From positions 1 to 36,954 of the forward strand of contig QIKK01000040.1 of assembly GCA_003231925.1 (NCBI GenBank): a DNA stretch of 36,954 bases. Direction: 5' to 3'. Origin of the DNA: Candidatus Saccharimonadota bacterium (GTDB lineage Bacteria; Patescibacteriota; Saccharimonadia; Saccharimonadales; SZUA-47). The notes under the pieces were generated by a model. That model did not search any database. It was given only the letters and a program-made list of their open reading frames with translations, and was not told the origin of the DNA. The first letter of the stretch is position 1. The number at the start of each line of letters is the position of its first letter. Below are positions 6,844 to 14,770 of this stretch, in pieces. The translations under genes and the position numbers were made by a program.

Positions 6844-9374
6844 AATTTAGTATAGATATGGCTCAGTTTTTTAGCAATGTAGACCTGGTATCATTACCGC
6901 GTGATGAAGTCGTTCAGCGCCTCGGCTCACAGTTGGGGGCAATCGAGGAAGTTATTGACTGGGCTCCAAGATACTACGGATTAATTATAGTGGAGGTTGT
7001 TAAATGCGAGAAACACCCCAATGCAGATAAATTGAGTATTTGTTTGGTTAACGATGGCAGAGTCGTGGAAGATGTCGAGAGAGATAAGGACGGTCTAGTG
7101 CAAATTGTTTGCGGTGCTTCCAACGTTACAGCCGGAATGCTAGCGGCCTGGATACCACCAGGAATTACAGTTCCTAGTACTTTTAGCGATAAACGTCCTG
7201 TAGTCATGGAATCTCGAGAGCTCCGAGGAAAAGTTAGCAATGGGATGCTGGCTAGTCCTAAAGAGCTGGATATTAGTGAGGAACATCAGGGAATTTTAGA
7301 TATATCTGCTGATGAGTTGGCTCACCGGCCGACTCCGGGGGAAGCTCTGAGAGATTTTTTTGGGTTGGATGATTTTATAATTGATTGTGAGAACAAGATG
7401 TTCACACATCGCCCGGATTGTTTTGGTAACTTAGGGATTGCCCGCGAATTAGCTGGTATTTTTGGGCTCCAATTTAAAAGCCCAGACTGGTACCTTAAAC
7501 CTTTAGTGCAAGAAAAAGATAAAAAAGACGGATTTGTGGAATTAAAAGTTGTTAATAATATCTCGGAATTGGTGCCTAGGTTTACGATTGTTACCATGGG
7601 CAATATTAAAAATGGTCCAAGCCCAATATGGTTGCAATCGACCCTAAAGAGAGTTGGCATTAAACCGATTAGTAAGATTGTTGATATTACAAATTACGTG
7701 ATGCATTTAACAGGGCAACCATTGCATGCTTTTGATTATGATAAGCTTCAAAAATGTTCCAATGAACCTAGTTTGAGTCCGCGTCTGGCGAAAGAGGGTG
7801 AAAAAATAACTCTTCTTGGGGGTAGAGAAGTAACTCTGACTAAAGATGACATTGTCATTGCGACTGATAAACAAGCTGTGGCAATAGCCGGTATTATGGG
7901 TGGAGCAGATACCGAGGTAGACATAAATACCAGGAATATAGTTATAGAATGTGCTAATTTTGATATGTATGCAATACGTCGCACAAGTATGCGACACGGA
8001 ATATTTACAGACGCCGTTACAAGATTTAATAAAGGTCAAAGTCCTTTGCAAAATGATCGAGTTTTGGCTTATGTCATGAAATTGATGAGCGAACAGACTG
8101 GGGCAGTTTTAGTAAGCCCAGTTTACGATTTAGCGGGCTTTGATTTATCGGCTGATAATCTAGATCATCTGAGAGTGGAGGTTGATTTTATAAATGCTAA
8201 GCTTGACACTGAACTGACCCCCCAGCAGATAAAAGTGTTACTTGAAAATGTGGAGTTTATTGTAGATATTCAAGGCCGTACACTGAATATAACGGTACCG
8301 TTCTGGCGGATGGATGTTGCTATTGCTGATGATATTGTCGAGGAAGTAGGACGTTTATACGGTTATAGTAAATTGCCAGTAAGGTTGCCATTACGTAGCT
8401 CTAAGCCTACTACAATCAATAAAACTCGTCGGTTTAAACAACAATTGAGAGACATTTTAGTTGGTGCGGGAGCTAATGAATTACTGACCTATAGTTTTGT
8501 GCATGGTAATTTATTAGACAAAATTGGTGTTGATGCCAATGCTAGCGCTTATCACTTACGTAATGCCCTAAGTCCAGATTTACAGTATTATCGTACAAAC
8601 TTGACCGCCAGTATTCTAGCCAAGGTCCACGCTAATATAAAACAGGGCGCCGGACGCATAGATAATGAGTTTGCATTATTTGAGTTGGGTAAAACGCATC
8701 TAAAAGGCTTAAAAGAACCAGACGATTCTGGTTTACCGATGCAACGCAGGCGATTGGCGTTTGTTTTTACTGCGGACAATAAAATAGCCAAAAAATACCA
8801 AAGCTCTGCCTACTATCAAGTCAAAAAATATCTAGATCTAATTACCAATAATCAGACTATCTACACGCCTCTGGAGGATTCTGATAATAGCGAAAATACT
8901 TTTTATCAAAAAGGCCGTGGTGCGGTAGTTAGTATTGGTGAGGTAGAAGTCGGTACAATTGGGGAATACAATAATGCCGTCAAGAAAGACTTAAAGTTGC
9001 CAGATTTTACAGCTGGTTTCGAGCTAGACACAGATTTACTAATGCAACATCTGTCCAAAAAAACCTATCAACCCATATCTAAATTTCCGGACAGCCAACA
9101 AGACATGACTTTAGAGGTAGATTTAAGTTTACAATGGTCGGATGTCTGTAATTTACTGCACGCTGAACTTCTGGTTTACGGGGCAGAGGAGGGTTATACC
9201 TTTGACATTGAGCCTCTAGATATTTTCCGGGCTGAGGGTTCTGATAAGAAACGCTTTACGTATAGGGTGCATATTAGTAATCATAGAAAAACTTTAAAGA
9301 CAGAGGAAGTCAGCAGAATCATAAAACATCTTGCTAAGGTAACGAATGAAAAGTTTAAAGCTACTCTTATATAG
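6840..9374 (+). CDS. pheT: Phenylalanyl-tRNA synthetase beta subunit
   Basis: 844 residues, slightly longer than E. coli PheT (795). Domain order is the standard one: an N-terminal segment, the EMAP-like tRNA-binding OB fold (about 45-165, with EVVKCEKHPNADKLSICLV and VCGASNV), the B3/B4 editing domain (about 230-420, with MTGQPLHAFD-like HLTGQPLHAFDYDK and IAGIMGGADTEV), B5 (about 440-510), the catalytic-like domain (VGRLYGYSKLP onward), and a C-terminal FDX-ACB anticodon-binding domain (about 750-844, KFPDSQQDMTLEVDL to the end). It binds and edits with PheS. The ATG overlaps the stop of the SDR remnant by 4 bp and has no strong ribosome-binding site of its own, so it is probably translated by coupling. 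Confidence 0.96.
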   Translation: MKFSIDMAQFFSNVDLVSLPRDEVVQRLGSQLGAIEEVIDWAPRYYGLIIVEVVKCEKHPNADKLSICLVNDGRVVEDVERDKDGLVQIVCGASNVTAGMLAAWIPPGITVPSTFSDKRPVVMESRELRGKVSNGMLASPKELDISEEHQGILDISADELAHRPTPGEALRDFFGLDDFIIDCENKMFTHRPDCFGNLGIARELAGIFGLQFKSPDWYLKPLVQEKDKKDGFVELKVVNNISELVPRFTIVTMGNIKNGPSPIWLQSTLKRVGIKPISKIVDITNYVMHLTGQPLHAFDYDKLQKCSNEPSLSPRLAKEGEKITLLGGREVTLTKDDIVIATDKQAVAIAGIMGGADTEVDINTRNIVIECANFDMYAIRRTSMRHGIFTDAVTRFNKGQSPLQNDRVLAYVMKLMSEQTGAVLVSPVYDLAGFDLSADNLDHLRVEVDFINAKLDTELTPQQIKVLLENVEFIVDIQGRTLNITVPFWRMDVAIADDIVEEVGRLYGYSKLPVRLPLRSSKPTTINKTRRFKQQLRDILVGAGANELLTYSFVHGNLLDKIGVDANASAYHLRNALSPDLQYYRTNLTASILAKVHANIKQGAGRIDNEFALFELGKTHLKGLKEPDDSGLPMQRRRLAFVFTADNKIAKKYQSSAYYQVKKYLDLITNNQTIYTPLEDSDNSENTFYQKGRGAVVSIGEVEVGTIGEYNNAVKKDLKLPDFTAGFELDTDLLMQHLSKKTYQPISKFPDSQQDMTLEVDLSLQWSDVCNLLHAELLVYGAEEGYTFDIEPLDIFRAEGSDKKRFTYRVHISNHRKTLKTEEVSRIIKHLAKVTNEKFKATLI

Positions 9375-11091
9375 TTTATTTTTTGGTTTAATAGTATCCG
9401 CCTTTCTGGGTGCTGGCTTAGCTGGAGCACAAGGCGTTAATGATTTTATAATCAACAATTTTTCTGCTAATTATGAATTATCCAATCAGGATCCACAGGG
9501 TTTTATGAAAATTACTGAGAATATTAATCTGGATTTTTCTGGTCGCAATCATGGTATAGAACGCGCCATTCCTAAGACATATAAAGGTAATAATTTAAAT
9601 GTAGCTGTTCTTGCCGTAAAGCGGGATGGTAAAACTGAACAATATAAGACTCGGAGTAGTTCTGGGAATCTAGTCATCAAGATCGGTAATCCCAGTAAAA
9701 CTATTACTGGTAAACACAACTATCAGATTTCCTATTCGGTTGCTAATGTTATAACATTTTACGATAATTACGATGAGCTATTTTGGAATATTAATGGTGA
9801 TCAGTGGAACCAACAATTCAATAAAGTTTCTTCAAAATTAACTACCGATGCTCCGCAATACGCCAAACTCAAGCAAGTTTGCTATACGGCGTCTTATGGT
9901 GGTAAGGGTGAAAGTTCAGATTGTAGTATATCCAGAAATGGTAACACAATCTCTGCGGACACAACTAAGGGGCTACCTAAACGTAGCTCTTTAAAAATTG
10001 TTGTGGCTTTTGATAAAGGCTATTTTACTCCTGCTAATTTTTGGGAGAGAAATCCGTATTTGATGATTGTTGGAGCTGTCATTTCTATCCAATTGATGTT
10101 TGTAATATCTGCAGACAGAAGATGGCGTAAAAATGGTAAAGATAACAAGAGAAAAATTGTGGCACCAAACTTTGGGAGGCCTAAAAATGTTAGTGTGATG
10201 CAAGCTTATTATGTCAATAAGAACGGCTTACAACCAAAATATATAACAGCTAATTTAGTAGACTTGGCTATTAGGGGTTACATAAAGTTTGTCGAGTCAA
10301 AAACCGCTAGAAAGGTAGGGCATACTTTGGTGTTATTAAAATTACCCGACAGTAAGCTTTTAAAAGATGAAAAACTACTAATTAATGAATTTTTCACAAA
10401 TCCTTTATCCGTGGGCTCTAAAGTTAAGATTGAGTCCTTAAAAAATAAAATGGATAAAACAGTAGTAAAAATTAAGAAACTTGTCGATAAAGAAGTAGTA
10501 GAAAAAGGTTATTATGAGATTTCTCCTCTAAAAAACGCCAGTTATATTATTAAGCAAGCACTTCTAGGCTTTGTACCAATTATCTTAGGCTACTTTTTCA
10601 AGAATTATTATTACGGCCTAACCCTGATAGTTGGAATTTTTATAGCTTTTGCTATGATTCTCTATGCGGTTTTGATGGTTAAGTGGACCCCGAAAGGTCT
10701 GGTGCTTGCCGAACATCTAGACGGGCTTAAATTGTATTTAAAAACTGCCGAAACGGAACGTTTAGCTGCAACTCAATCTGTTGATGCACCGCTTGCGACA
10801 AGATCTAATCAACCAGTACACGACGTAGTTTTCTTTGAAAAACTCCTGCCTTATGCCATCGCAGCCGGAGTAGAGACAACCTGGGCTAAAGCATTTACCG
10901 GTATTTATCAACAACCTCCAGACTGGTACGATGGACGATGGACTGCATTTTCTACGATTGCCTTAATGAGTAGTATCAGGACAACTTCTACGGCAACGGC
11001 AAACGCTTTTACTCCACCATCAAGTTCTGGTGGCTCTGGCTTCTCCGGCGGAGGAGGAGGTGGCGGTGGCGGAGGAGGAGGTGGCTGGTAG
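9346..11091 (+). CDS. DUF2207 domain membrane protein with Gly-rich C-terminal tail
   Basis: 581 residues. A signal peptide (residues 1-28, hydrophobic, ending AGLAGAQG) leads into an extracellular DUF2207 domain (about 32-225; GIERAIPKTYKG, FYDNYDELFWNINGDQW). A helix at about 238-256 and a paired hydrophobic region at about 402-447 enclose a cytoplasmic winged-helix-like part. The C-terminus is Ser/Thr-rich and ends in a run of glycines then Trp, a tail seen in many DUF2207 proteins. The function of DUF2207 is unknown; its presence in small-genome cells suggests an envelope role. The ATG lies 29 bp inside pheT, with AAGGT 5 nt upstream, so it is read with the pheT operon. The shorter protein at 3264-4202 resembles its C-terminal half. 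Confidence 0.82.
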   Translation: MKSLKLLLYSLFFGLIVSAFLGAGLAGAQGVNDFIINNFSANYELSNQDPQGFMKITENINLDFSGRNHGIERAIPKTYKGNNLNVAVLAVKRDGKTEQYKTRSSSGNLVIKIGNPSKTITGKHNYQISYSVANVITFYDNYDELFWNINGDQWNQQFNKVSSKLTTDAPQYAKLKQVCYTASYGGKGESSDCSISRNGNTISADTTKGLPKRSSLKIVVAFDKGYFTPANFWERNPYLMIVGAVISIQLMFVISADRRWRKNGKDNKRKIVAPNFGRPKNVSVMQAYYVNKNGLQPKYITANLVDLAIRGYIKFVESKTARKVGHTLVLLKLPDSKLLKDEKLLINEFFTNPLSVGSKVKIESLKNKMDKTVVKIKKLVDKEVVEKGYYEISPLKNASYIIKQALLGFVPIILGYFFKNYYYGLTLIVGIFIAFAMILYAVLMVKWTPKGLVLAEHLDGLKLYLKTAETERLAATQSVDAPLATRSNQPVHDVVFFEKLLPYAIAAGVETTWAKAFTGIYQQPPDWYDGRWTAFSTIALMSSIRTTSTATANAFTPPSSSGGSGFSGGGGGGGGGGGGGW

Positions 11092-11317
11092 CCCAAAAAA
11101 CAAGAGTAACTCTAGCCTGTCATTTTGCGGAGTAGCAGATACCGTCAGCTTCTTGGTTTCTTCCGTTCCATTATGATTTACACTTCAACATATTATATAT
11201 ATGGTTCGTCACGGTTTTGCTCTTAAAATAACTAGACATGCTTAAGTCAGAGTCGGAAGGTCTACCTGTATAGTCAGACGAAGTTAGACCGTTTTGCATT
11301 TTTTAGCTACTGGTGTG
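11092..11317. other. Intergenic region with no gene recognised; weak hairpin before metK promoter
   Basis: I see no open frame or tRNA-like fold. The only structure is an imperfect hairpin: GGTCTA (11259-11264) and TAGACC (11285-11290), with an inner CTG/CAG pairing, followed by a T-rich stretch to 11305. This could be a weak terminator for the pheST-DUF2207 transcript, about 170 bp after the stop. The rest (11092-11258) holds nothing I can name. Confidence 0.35.
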
Positions 11318-11326
11318 TGGTATAGT
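11318..11326 (+). promoter_or_regulatory. metK: Extended -10 promoter of the metK riboswitch transcript
   Basis: TGG followed by TATAGT (11321-11326) gives an extended -10. The expected +1 is near 11333, just before the aptamer. No well-spaced -35 is present; TTGCAT at 11294-11299 is 21 bp away, which is too far. The resulting leader is about 180 nt, much longer than the near-absent leaders of most other first genes here. Confidence 0.5.
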
Positions 11327-11342
11327 TATTAACATTAACAAT

Positions 11343-11512
11343 TAAACAATATACAGAGAGTAGCGAGGGATCTAGCCCTACGACCTACCAGCAACCAGTC
11401 ACTTGTGGCATTGGTGCTAAGTCTAGCTTGTCTAAGAACGGCAAGGAAGATATTTATTATAAATGCTCCTTTTTTGCCAAATAACGACAAGACAAAGAAA
11501 AGGAGTTTTTTT
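11343..11512 (+). promoter_or_regulatory. SAM-I (S-box) riboswitch controlling metK
   Basis: All core parts of SAM-I are present. P1: 11348-11352 with 11450-11454. P2: GTAG 11360-11363 with CTAC 11385-11388, and AGGG 11366-11369 with CCCT 11376-11379. The conserved GCAACC is at 11391-11396. P3 lies at 11395-11414. GGTGCTAA is at 11413-11420. P4: CTTGTC 11427-11432 with GGCAAG 11440-11445, followed by the typical GGAAGAT. The pseudoknot pairs CTAG in the P2 loop (11372-11375) with CTAG at 11423-11426, where the B. subtilis yitJ aptamer has CTGG/CCAG. The expression platform: 11466-11473 is complementary to 11498-11505, which contains the metK Shine-Dalgarno sequence, while 11440-11449 can instead pair with 11469-11478. 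SAM binding should therefore hide the ribosome-binding site, giving feedback repression. Confidence 0.88.
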
Positions 11513-11513
11513 A

Positions 11514-12629
11514 ATGTCATATACATTATTTACAAGTGAATCTGTTGCTGCTGGTCATCCAGATAAAATGGCCGACGCGATTAGCGATGCTATTTTAGAC
11601 GCTATATTAGAGCAAGATCCAACAGCTAGAACTGGGCTTGAAACGATAGTAGGTGCTAATAGGGTTGGTCTATTTGGTGAGATTAAAACTACTGCAAAAA
11701 TAGACTTTAAGGATATTACCAGTCAGACAATTAAACGTTTAGGCTACATTAATTCAGAATGGAATTTTTCAGATAAGTCACCAATTGATGTTTACATCCA
11801 TCAACAGTCGCCAGAAATCTCTATTGGTGTAGATAATGATGGTGCTGGTGATCAAGGAATGATGTTCGGCTATGCTTGCACAGAAACAGAAGAATTAATG
11901 CCACTGCCCATTACGCTAGCACACGCTCTTACAAAACAACTAGATCAAAAACGAGAAGATGGAACAATTAAATGGCTAAGGCCAGACGGGAAAAGTCAGG
12001 TCACCATAAGATATCACAAAGATAAACCAATATCCGTAGAAAAGGTCGTAATGGCGGTGGCACATCAAGAAAAAGTCAAAGAATCCGAGGTGCGGAGAGT
12101 GATTAAAAACAAGATAATCGACCCTGTGTTAGAAAAATACGGCTATTCTGTGGAAACGAGGCAGGTGGTGATTAACGGTACTGGTCTTTGGCATATACCC
12201 GGTCCAGATACTGATGCTGGCCTGACCGGAAGAAAAATTGTTGTTGATACTTATGGGGGCTATGCTCGCGTTGGTGGTGGTGCTTTTAGTGGTAAAGATC
12301 CTAGTAAAGTAGATCGTTCTGGTGCTTATGCTGCTAGATATATTGCCAAAAACATTGTAGCGTCTGGACTTGCTGATAGGTGTGAGGTTGCTCTGGCTTA
12401 CGTTATTGGACAAGCTCAACCGCAAATGAAAGCCTTTGATACTTTTGATACCGAGAATAAAGTCAATCAAAAAGAGATATCTGATTATATAGATAAACTC
12501 CTAGACACTTCTGTAAACGGCATATTGAAAGGTTTAAACTTAAGGCGACCGATTTATAGTCGAACCAGCGCCTACGGTCATTTTGGTAAAAAAAATCTTC
12601 CATGGGAGAAAATTATCAAAAAAAATTAA
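11514..12629 (+). CDS. metK: S-adenosylmethionine synthetase
   Basis: 371 residues (E. coli has 384). It makes SAM from methionine and ATP. Visible motifs: FTSESVAAGHPDKMADAISD at the N-terminus (the His and Asp bind ATP/Mg), the methionine-loop region, GAGDQGMMFGYA near residue 113 (the family signature), and GGGAFSGKDPSKVDRSGAY near 260 (the second signature, GGGAFSxKD). The start at 11514 is preceded by AGGAG (11501-11505) at 8 nt; an in-frame ATG at 11463 lies in the riboswitch expression platform and is rejected. It is a single-gene unit ending about 120 bp before a strong terminator. Regulation should be translational, through the upstream SAM-I riboswitch, with possible premature termination because T7 follows the same hairpin. 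Confidence 0.97.
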   Translation: MSYTLFTSESVAAGHPDKMADAISDAILDAILEQDPTARTGLETIVGANRVGLFGEIKTTAKIDFKDITSQTIKRLGYINSEWNFSDKSPIDVYIHQQSPEISIGVDNDGAGDQGMMFGYACTETEELMPLPITLAHALTKQLDQKREDGTIKWLRPDGKSQVTIRYHKDKPISVEKVVMAVAHQEKVKESEVRRVIKNKIIDPVLEKYGYSVETRQVVINGTGLWHIPGPDTDAGLTGRKIVVDTYGGYARVGGGAFSGKDPSKVDRSGAYAARYIAKNIVASGLADRCEVALAYVIGQAQPQMKAFDTFDTENKVNQKEISDYIDKLLDTSVNGILKGLNLRRPIYSRTSAYGHFGKKNLPWEKIIKKN

Positions 12630-12666
12630 AGTTTTTTAAGAAGTAGTGATCAAGAATATGTCTAAT

Positions 12667-12710
12667 TGTGACGTATATCACATATCTAAACATTAGCTTT
12701 AATGTAATAT
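12667..12710 (+). promoter_or_regulatory. CRP/FNR-type palindrome with a class II spaced -10 box
   Basis: TGTGA (12667-12671), CGTATA, TCACA (12678-12682) is the full E. coli CRP consensus core TGTGA-N6-TCACA. Downstream, TAATAT (12705-12710) can serve as a -10 with +1 near 12717, which places the palindrome centre at about -42, the class II activator position. No good -35 is needed or seen. No Crp/Fnr gene is in this window, so the protein is unknown and the match could be chance. Confidence 0.4.
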
Positions 12711-12716
12711 ATAGAT

Positions 12717-12780
12717 ACGGATTTGATGAGGTGGTAACAACTCACAATCCATAAAAATCGGGCAAAAGAGCCCGATTTTT
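12717..12780 (+). ncRNA. Candidate two-hairpin small RNA
   Basis: If transcription starts near 12717, the product is about 65-70 nt. Hairpin 1 pairs 12719-12730 with 12741-12750 (10 bp, two single-base bulges, loop GTGGTAACAA). Hairpin 2 is the strong terminator at 12753-12780. There is no convincing open frame. It could instead be the 3' untranslated end of metK, or a leader that regulates the ABC exporter, although the exporter has its own -10 box downstream of the terminator. I do not recognise an RNA family. Confidence 0.35.
12753..12780 (+). terminator. Strong intrinsic terminator
   Basis: A perfect 11-bp stem, AAAAATCGGGC (12753-12763) with GCCCGATTTTT (12770-12780), and a 6-nt loop AAAAGA. 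The T run forms the 3' side of the stem, and the A run on the other side lets it work in both directions. It separates metK and the candidate small RNA from the ABC exporter. Confidence 0.9.
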
Positions 12781-12806
12781 AGTTTCAGCTTTTAATAAAA
12801 AACGAA

Positions 12807-12830
12807 TTGTTTTAGTGTATACTAAAACAA
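12807..12830. promoter_or_regulatory. Palindromic operator overlapping the ABC exporter -10 box
   Basis: Arms TTGTTTTAGT (12807-12816) and ACTAAAACAA (12821-12830) are exact inverted repeats around GTAT; 11 of 12 base pairs of the 24-bp site are symmetric. The -10 TATACT (12818-12823) lies in its centre, and the ATG follows 13 nt later. A homodimeric repressor (MarR-, TetR- or PadR-like) bound here would block RNA polymerase. Confidence 0.65.
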
Positions 12831-12836
12831 ACGATT

Positions 12837-14606
12837 ATGAAGGATATTTGGAGAATATTAAAGACTGGCAGTAGCCTACGGCTTAGTTATTTATTGGTCG
12901 GATTAATGACTATTCTTGTATCCCTTTCAACTGTCTTGATGCCATTGTTATCTGGCTGGGCAATTAATGAAATTCAAAAAGGCTCGACCGCCAGTACTTC
13001 GCATGCTGCATTACTGGCTTTAGCTATCTTCTTATTGGATTTAGCACAAAACTTTTTTAGTAATTGGGGTGGCTATATCGGGGATCAAATCTCTGTTAAA
13101 TTAAATAAACTCCTGAGTGAAAATTATTATGCGCATCTTATGTCTTTACCACAGAAATATTTTGACACAGAGTTATCTGGTAAAATTATCTCTCGGTTAA
13201 ATCGCTCTATTGTACAGATCTCAAACTTTATAGAAATGGTAACAAATAATTTCTTGCAGTTTATATTTAGCACAATTTTTAGTTTAGTGGTTGTATTTAT
13301 CATAAGCTGGCCTGTTGGTTTGATGTTACTTTCTCTCTATCCGATATTTATATGGATGACAATTAAAAGCAGTAGTACTTGGCAGGAATATCAAGTCCAA
13401 AAAAACAATAATTTTGATCTTGCTAACGGTCGATTTGCGGAGGCAATAACTCAGGTCAAAGTGGTAAAAAGCTACGGTCAAAAAAAACGAGAGCTAAGCT
13501 TTTTTAGCGGGCATTTCAGTAATGTATTAAGACTAAATAGACCACAATCCAAATTTTGGCATCAACAGGATTTCAAGCGACGTTTAGTTTTAAACATTAT
13601 CTTTTTTGGAGTATATAGTTTTATATTTGTTCGTGGGGTGCAGGGAGCTTTCAACGCTGGACAGGCAGTGACTTTAATCTTGTACGCGTTAAATATTAGA
13701 ATACCTATTTTTACAATAAGCTTTTTGGTCGAAAGTACTCAGCGCTCAATTAGTGATAGTAGAGATTATTTTACTGTTATGGACGTGAGACCAGAGGTTG
13801 ATAGAGCTACGAAAAAATTATTGGTTAAAAAAGGACAAATATCATTTAACAATGTGTCCTTTCACTACGTCAGAGGAAAAGATATTATCAAAAACCTAGA
13901 TTTTAAAATTCAAGCTGGTCAAAAAGTAGCGCTGGTGGGCGAGAGTGGAGAGGGTAAAACAACTTTATCTAATCTAATATTGAGATTATACGATCCTCAG
14001 AAAGGTGCCATTCTAATTGACGATCAAGACATTAATAACGTTACAAAAGTATCTTTACGGAACCAGATTTCTGTTGTTTTCCAGGAGCCTAACCTATTTA
14101 GCGGTAGTATTAGAGAGAATATTTCTTACGGTAACCCAAGAGCTAAGGACAGTCAGGTAAAAAGAGCTGCCAAGGCTGCCAATGCTCACGAATTTATCAA
14201 TAATCTAAAAGATGGTTATGATACCGAGATTGGCGAAAAGGGCTTAAAACTTTCTGGTGGGCAAAAACAACGCATTGCTATAGCAAGGGCAATACTAAAA
14301 GACTCACCGTTACTAATTCTGGACGAGGCTACCAGTAGTCTAGACAGCAGGAGTGAACTATTAGTACAGGAGGCCCTAAAACACTTAATGAAGGGTAGAA
14401 CTAGCATTATTATCGCACACAGACTGAGTACTATACAGGATGTTGACACAATCATTTCTATGAAGGGCGGAAAAATTTCAGAAATAGGAACGCCAAAAGA
14501 ATTAGCAGAATCTGGTGGCATATACTCGCAGTTATTGAGTGTTCAGACCGCTCGCTCGTCAGAAGAACGCCAAGAAGCTCTGGCTAAGTTTGGTATAGTG
14601 TCTTAA
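12837..14606 (+). CDS. ABC exporter half-transporter (fused membrane and ATPase domains)
   Basis: 589 residues. The first ~320 form a type I exporter membrane domain with six helices (first YLLVGLMTILVSLSTVLMPLL, last two around residues 250-300). The ATPase domain has Walker A GESGEGKTT near residue 367, Q-loop VVFQEP, signature LSGGQKQR near 471, Walker B LLILDEATSSLD near 491 and H-loop IIIAHRLST near 526. It should dimerise, and could export lipid, peptide or drugs; the substrate cannot be told. It is alone: the strong terminator is upstream and no partner half-transporter is nearby, so it is probably a homodimer. Expression is probably repressed through the palindrome on its -10 box, which is typical of exporters induced by their substrate. 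Confidence 0.92.
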   Translation: MKDIWRILKTGSSLRLSYLLVGLMTILVSLSTVLMPLLSGWAINEIQKGSTASTSHAALLALAIFLLDLAQNFFSNWGGYIGDQISVKLNKLLSENYYAHLMSLPQKYFDTELSGKIISRLNRSIVQISNFIEMVTNNFLQFIFSTIFSLVVVFIISWPVGLMLLSLYPIFIWMTIKSSSTWQEYQVQKNNNFDLANGRFAEAITQVKVVKSYGQKKRELSFFSGHFSNVLRLNRPQSKFWHQQDFKRRLVLNIIFFGVYSFIFVRGVQGAFNAGQAVTLILYALNIRIPIFTISFLVESTQRSISDSRDYFTVMDVRPEVDRATKKLLVKKGQISFNNVSFHYVRGKDIIKNLDFKIQAGQKVALVGESGEGKTTLSNLILRLYDPQKGAILIDDQDINNVTKVSLRNQISVVFQEPNLFSGSIRENISYGNPRAKDSQVKRAAKAANAHEFINNLKDGYDTEIGEKGLKLSGGQKQRIAIARAILKDSPLLILDEATSSLDSRSELLVQEALKHLMKGRTSIIIAHRLSTIQDVDTIISMKGGKISEIGTPKELAESGGIYSQLLSVQTARSSEERQEALAKFGIVS

Positions 14607-14687
14607 AGAAGAGCTACTCTGATGAACTATGCTCAAATAATCACTAATGAATATTATTTATGTGACAAAAATACAACGATAATATTA

Positions 14688-14716
14688 TTGGACTGGACGA
14701 GCCAAATCGTTATACT
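14688..14716 (+). promoter_or_regulatory. Sigma70-type promoter of the FKBP gene
   Basis: TTGGAC (14688-14693), a 17-bp spacer, TATACT (14711-14716), with an overlapping TATAAT (14716-14721). The leader is about 45 nt and ends in a strong GGAGGA site. Confidence 0.65.
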
Positions 14717-14770
14717 ATAATTCAGTAGTGAGTAATAAGCTAAAAATAAGTATACCTGGAGGATGATTGC

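Noticed and set aside
7707..8051. Antisense open frames of 78-114 codons inside pheT
   Set aside because: They overlap conserved PheT coding sequence on the other strand, lack ribosome-binding sites and resemble no family.
10908..11096. Minus-strand proline-rich frame opposite the polyglycine tail
   Set aside because: It is the reverse reading of the GGN repeat that encodes the Gly-rich tail of the DUF2207 protein.
11463..11513. A longer metK start at the ATG at 11463
   Set aside because: It lies inside the riboswitch expression platform, has no ribosome-binding site, and MetK family N-termini begin near MSYTLFTSESV.
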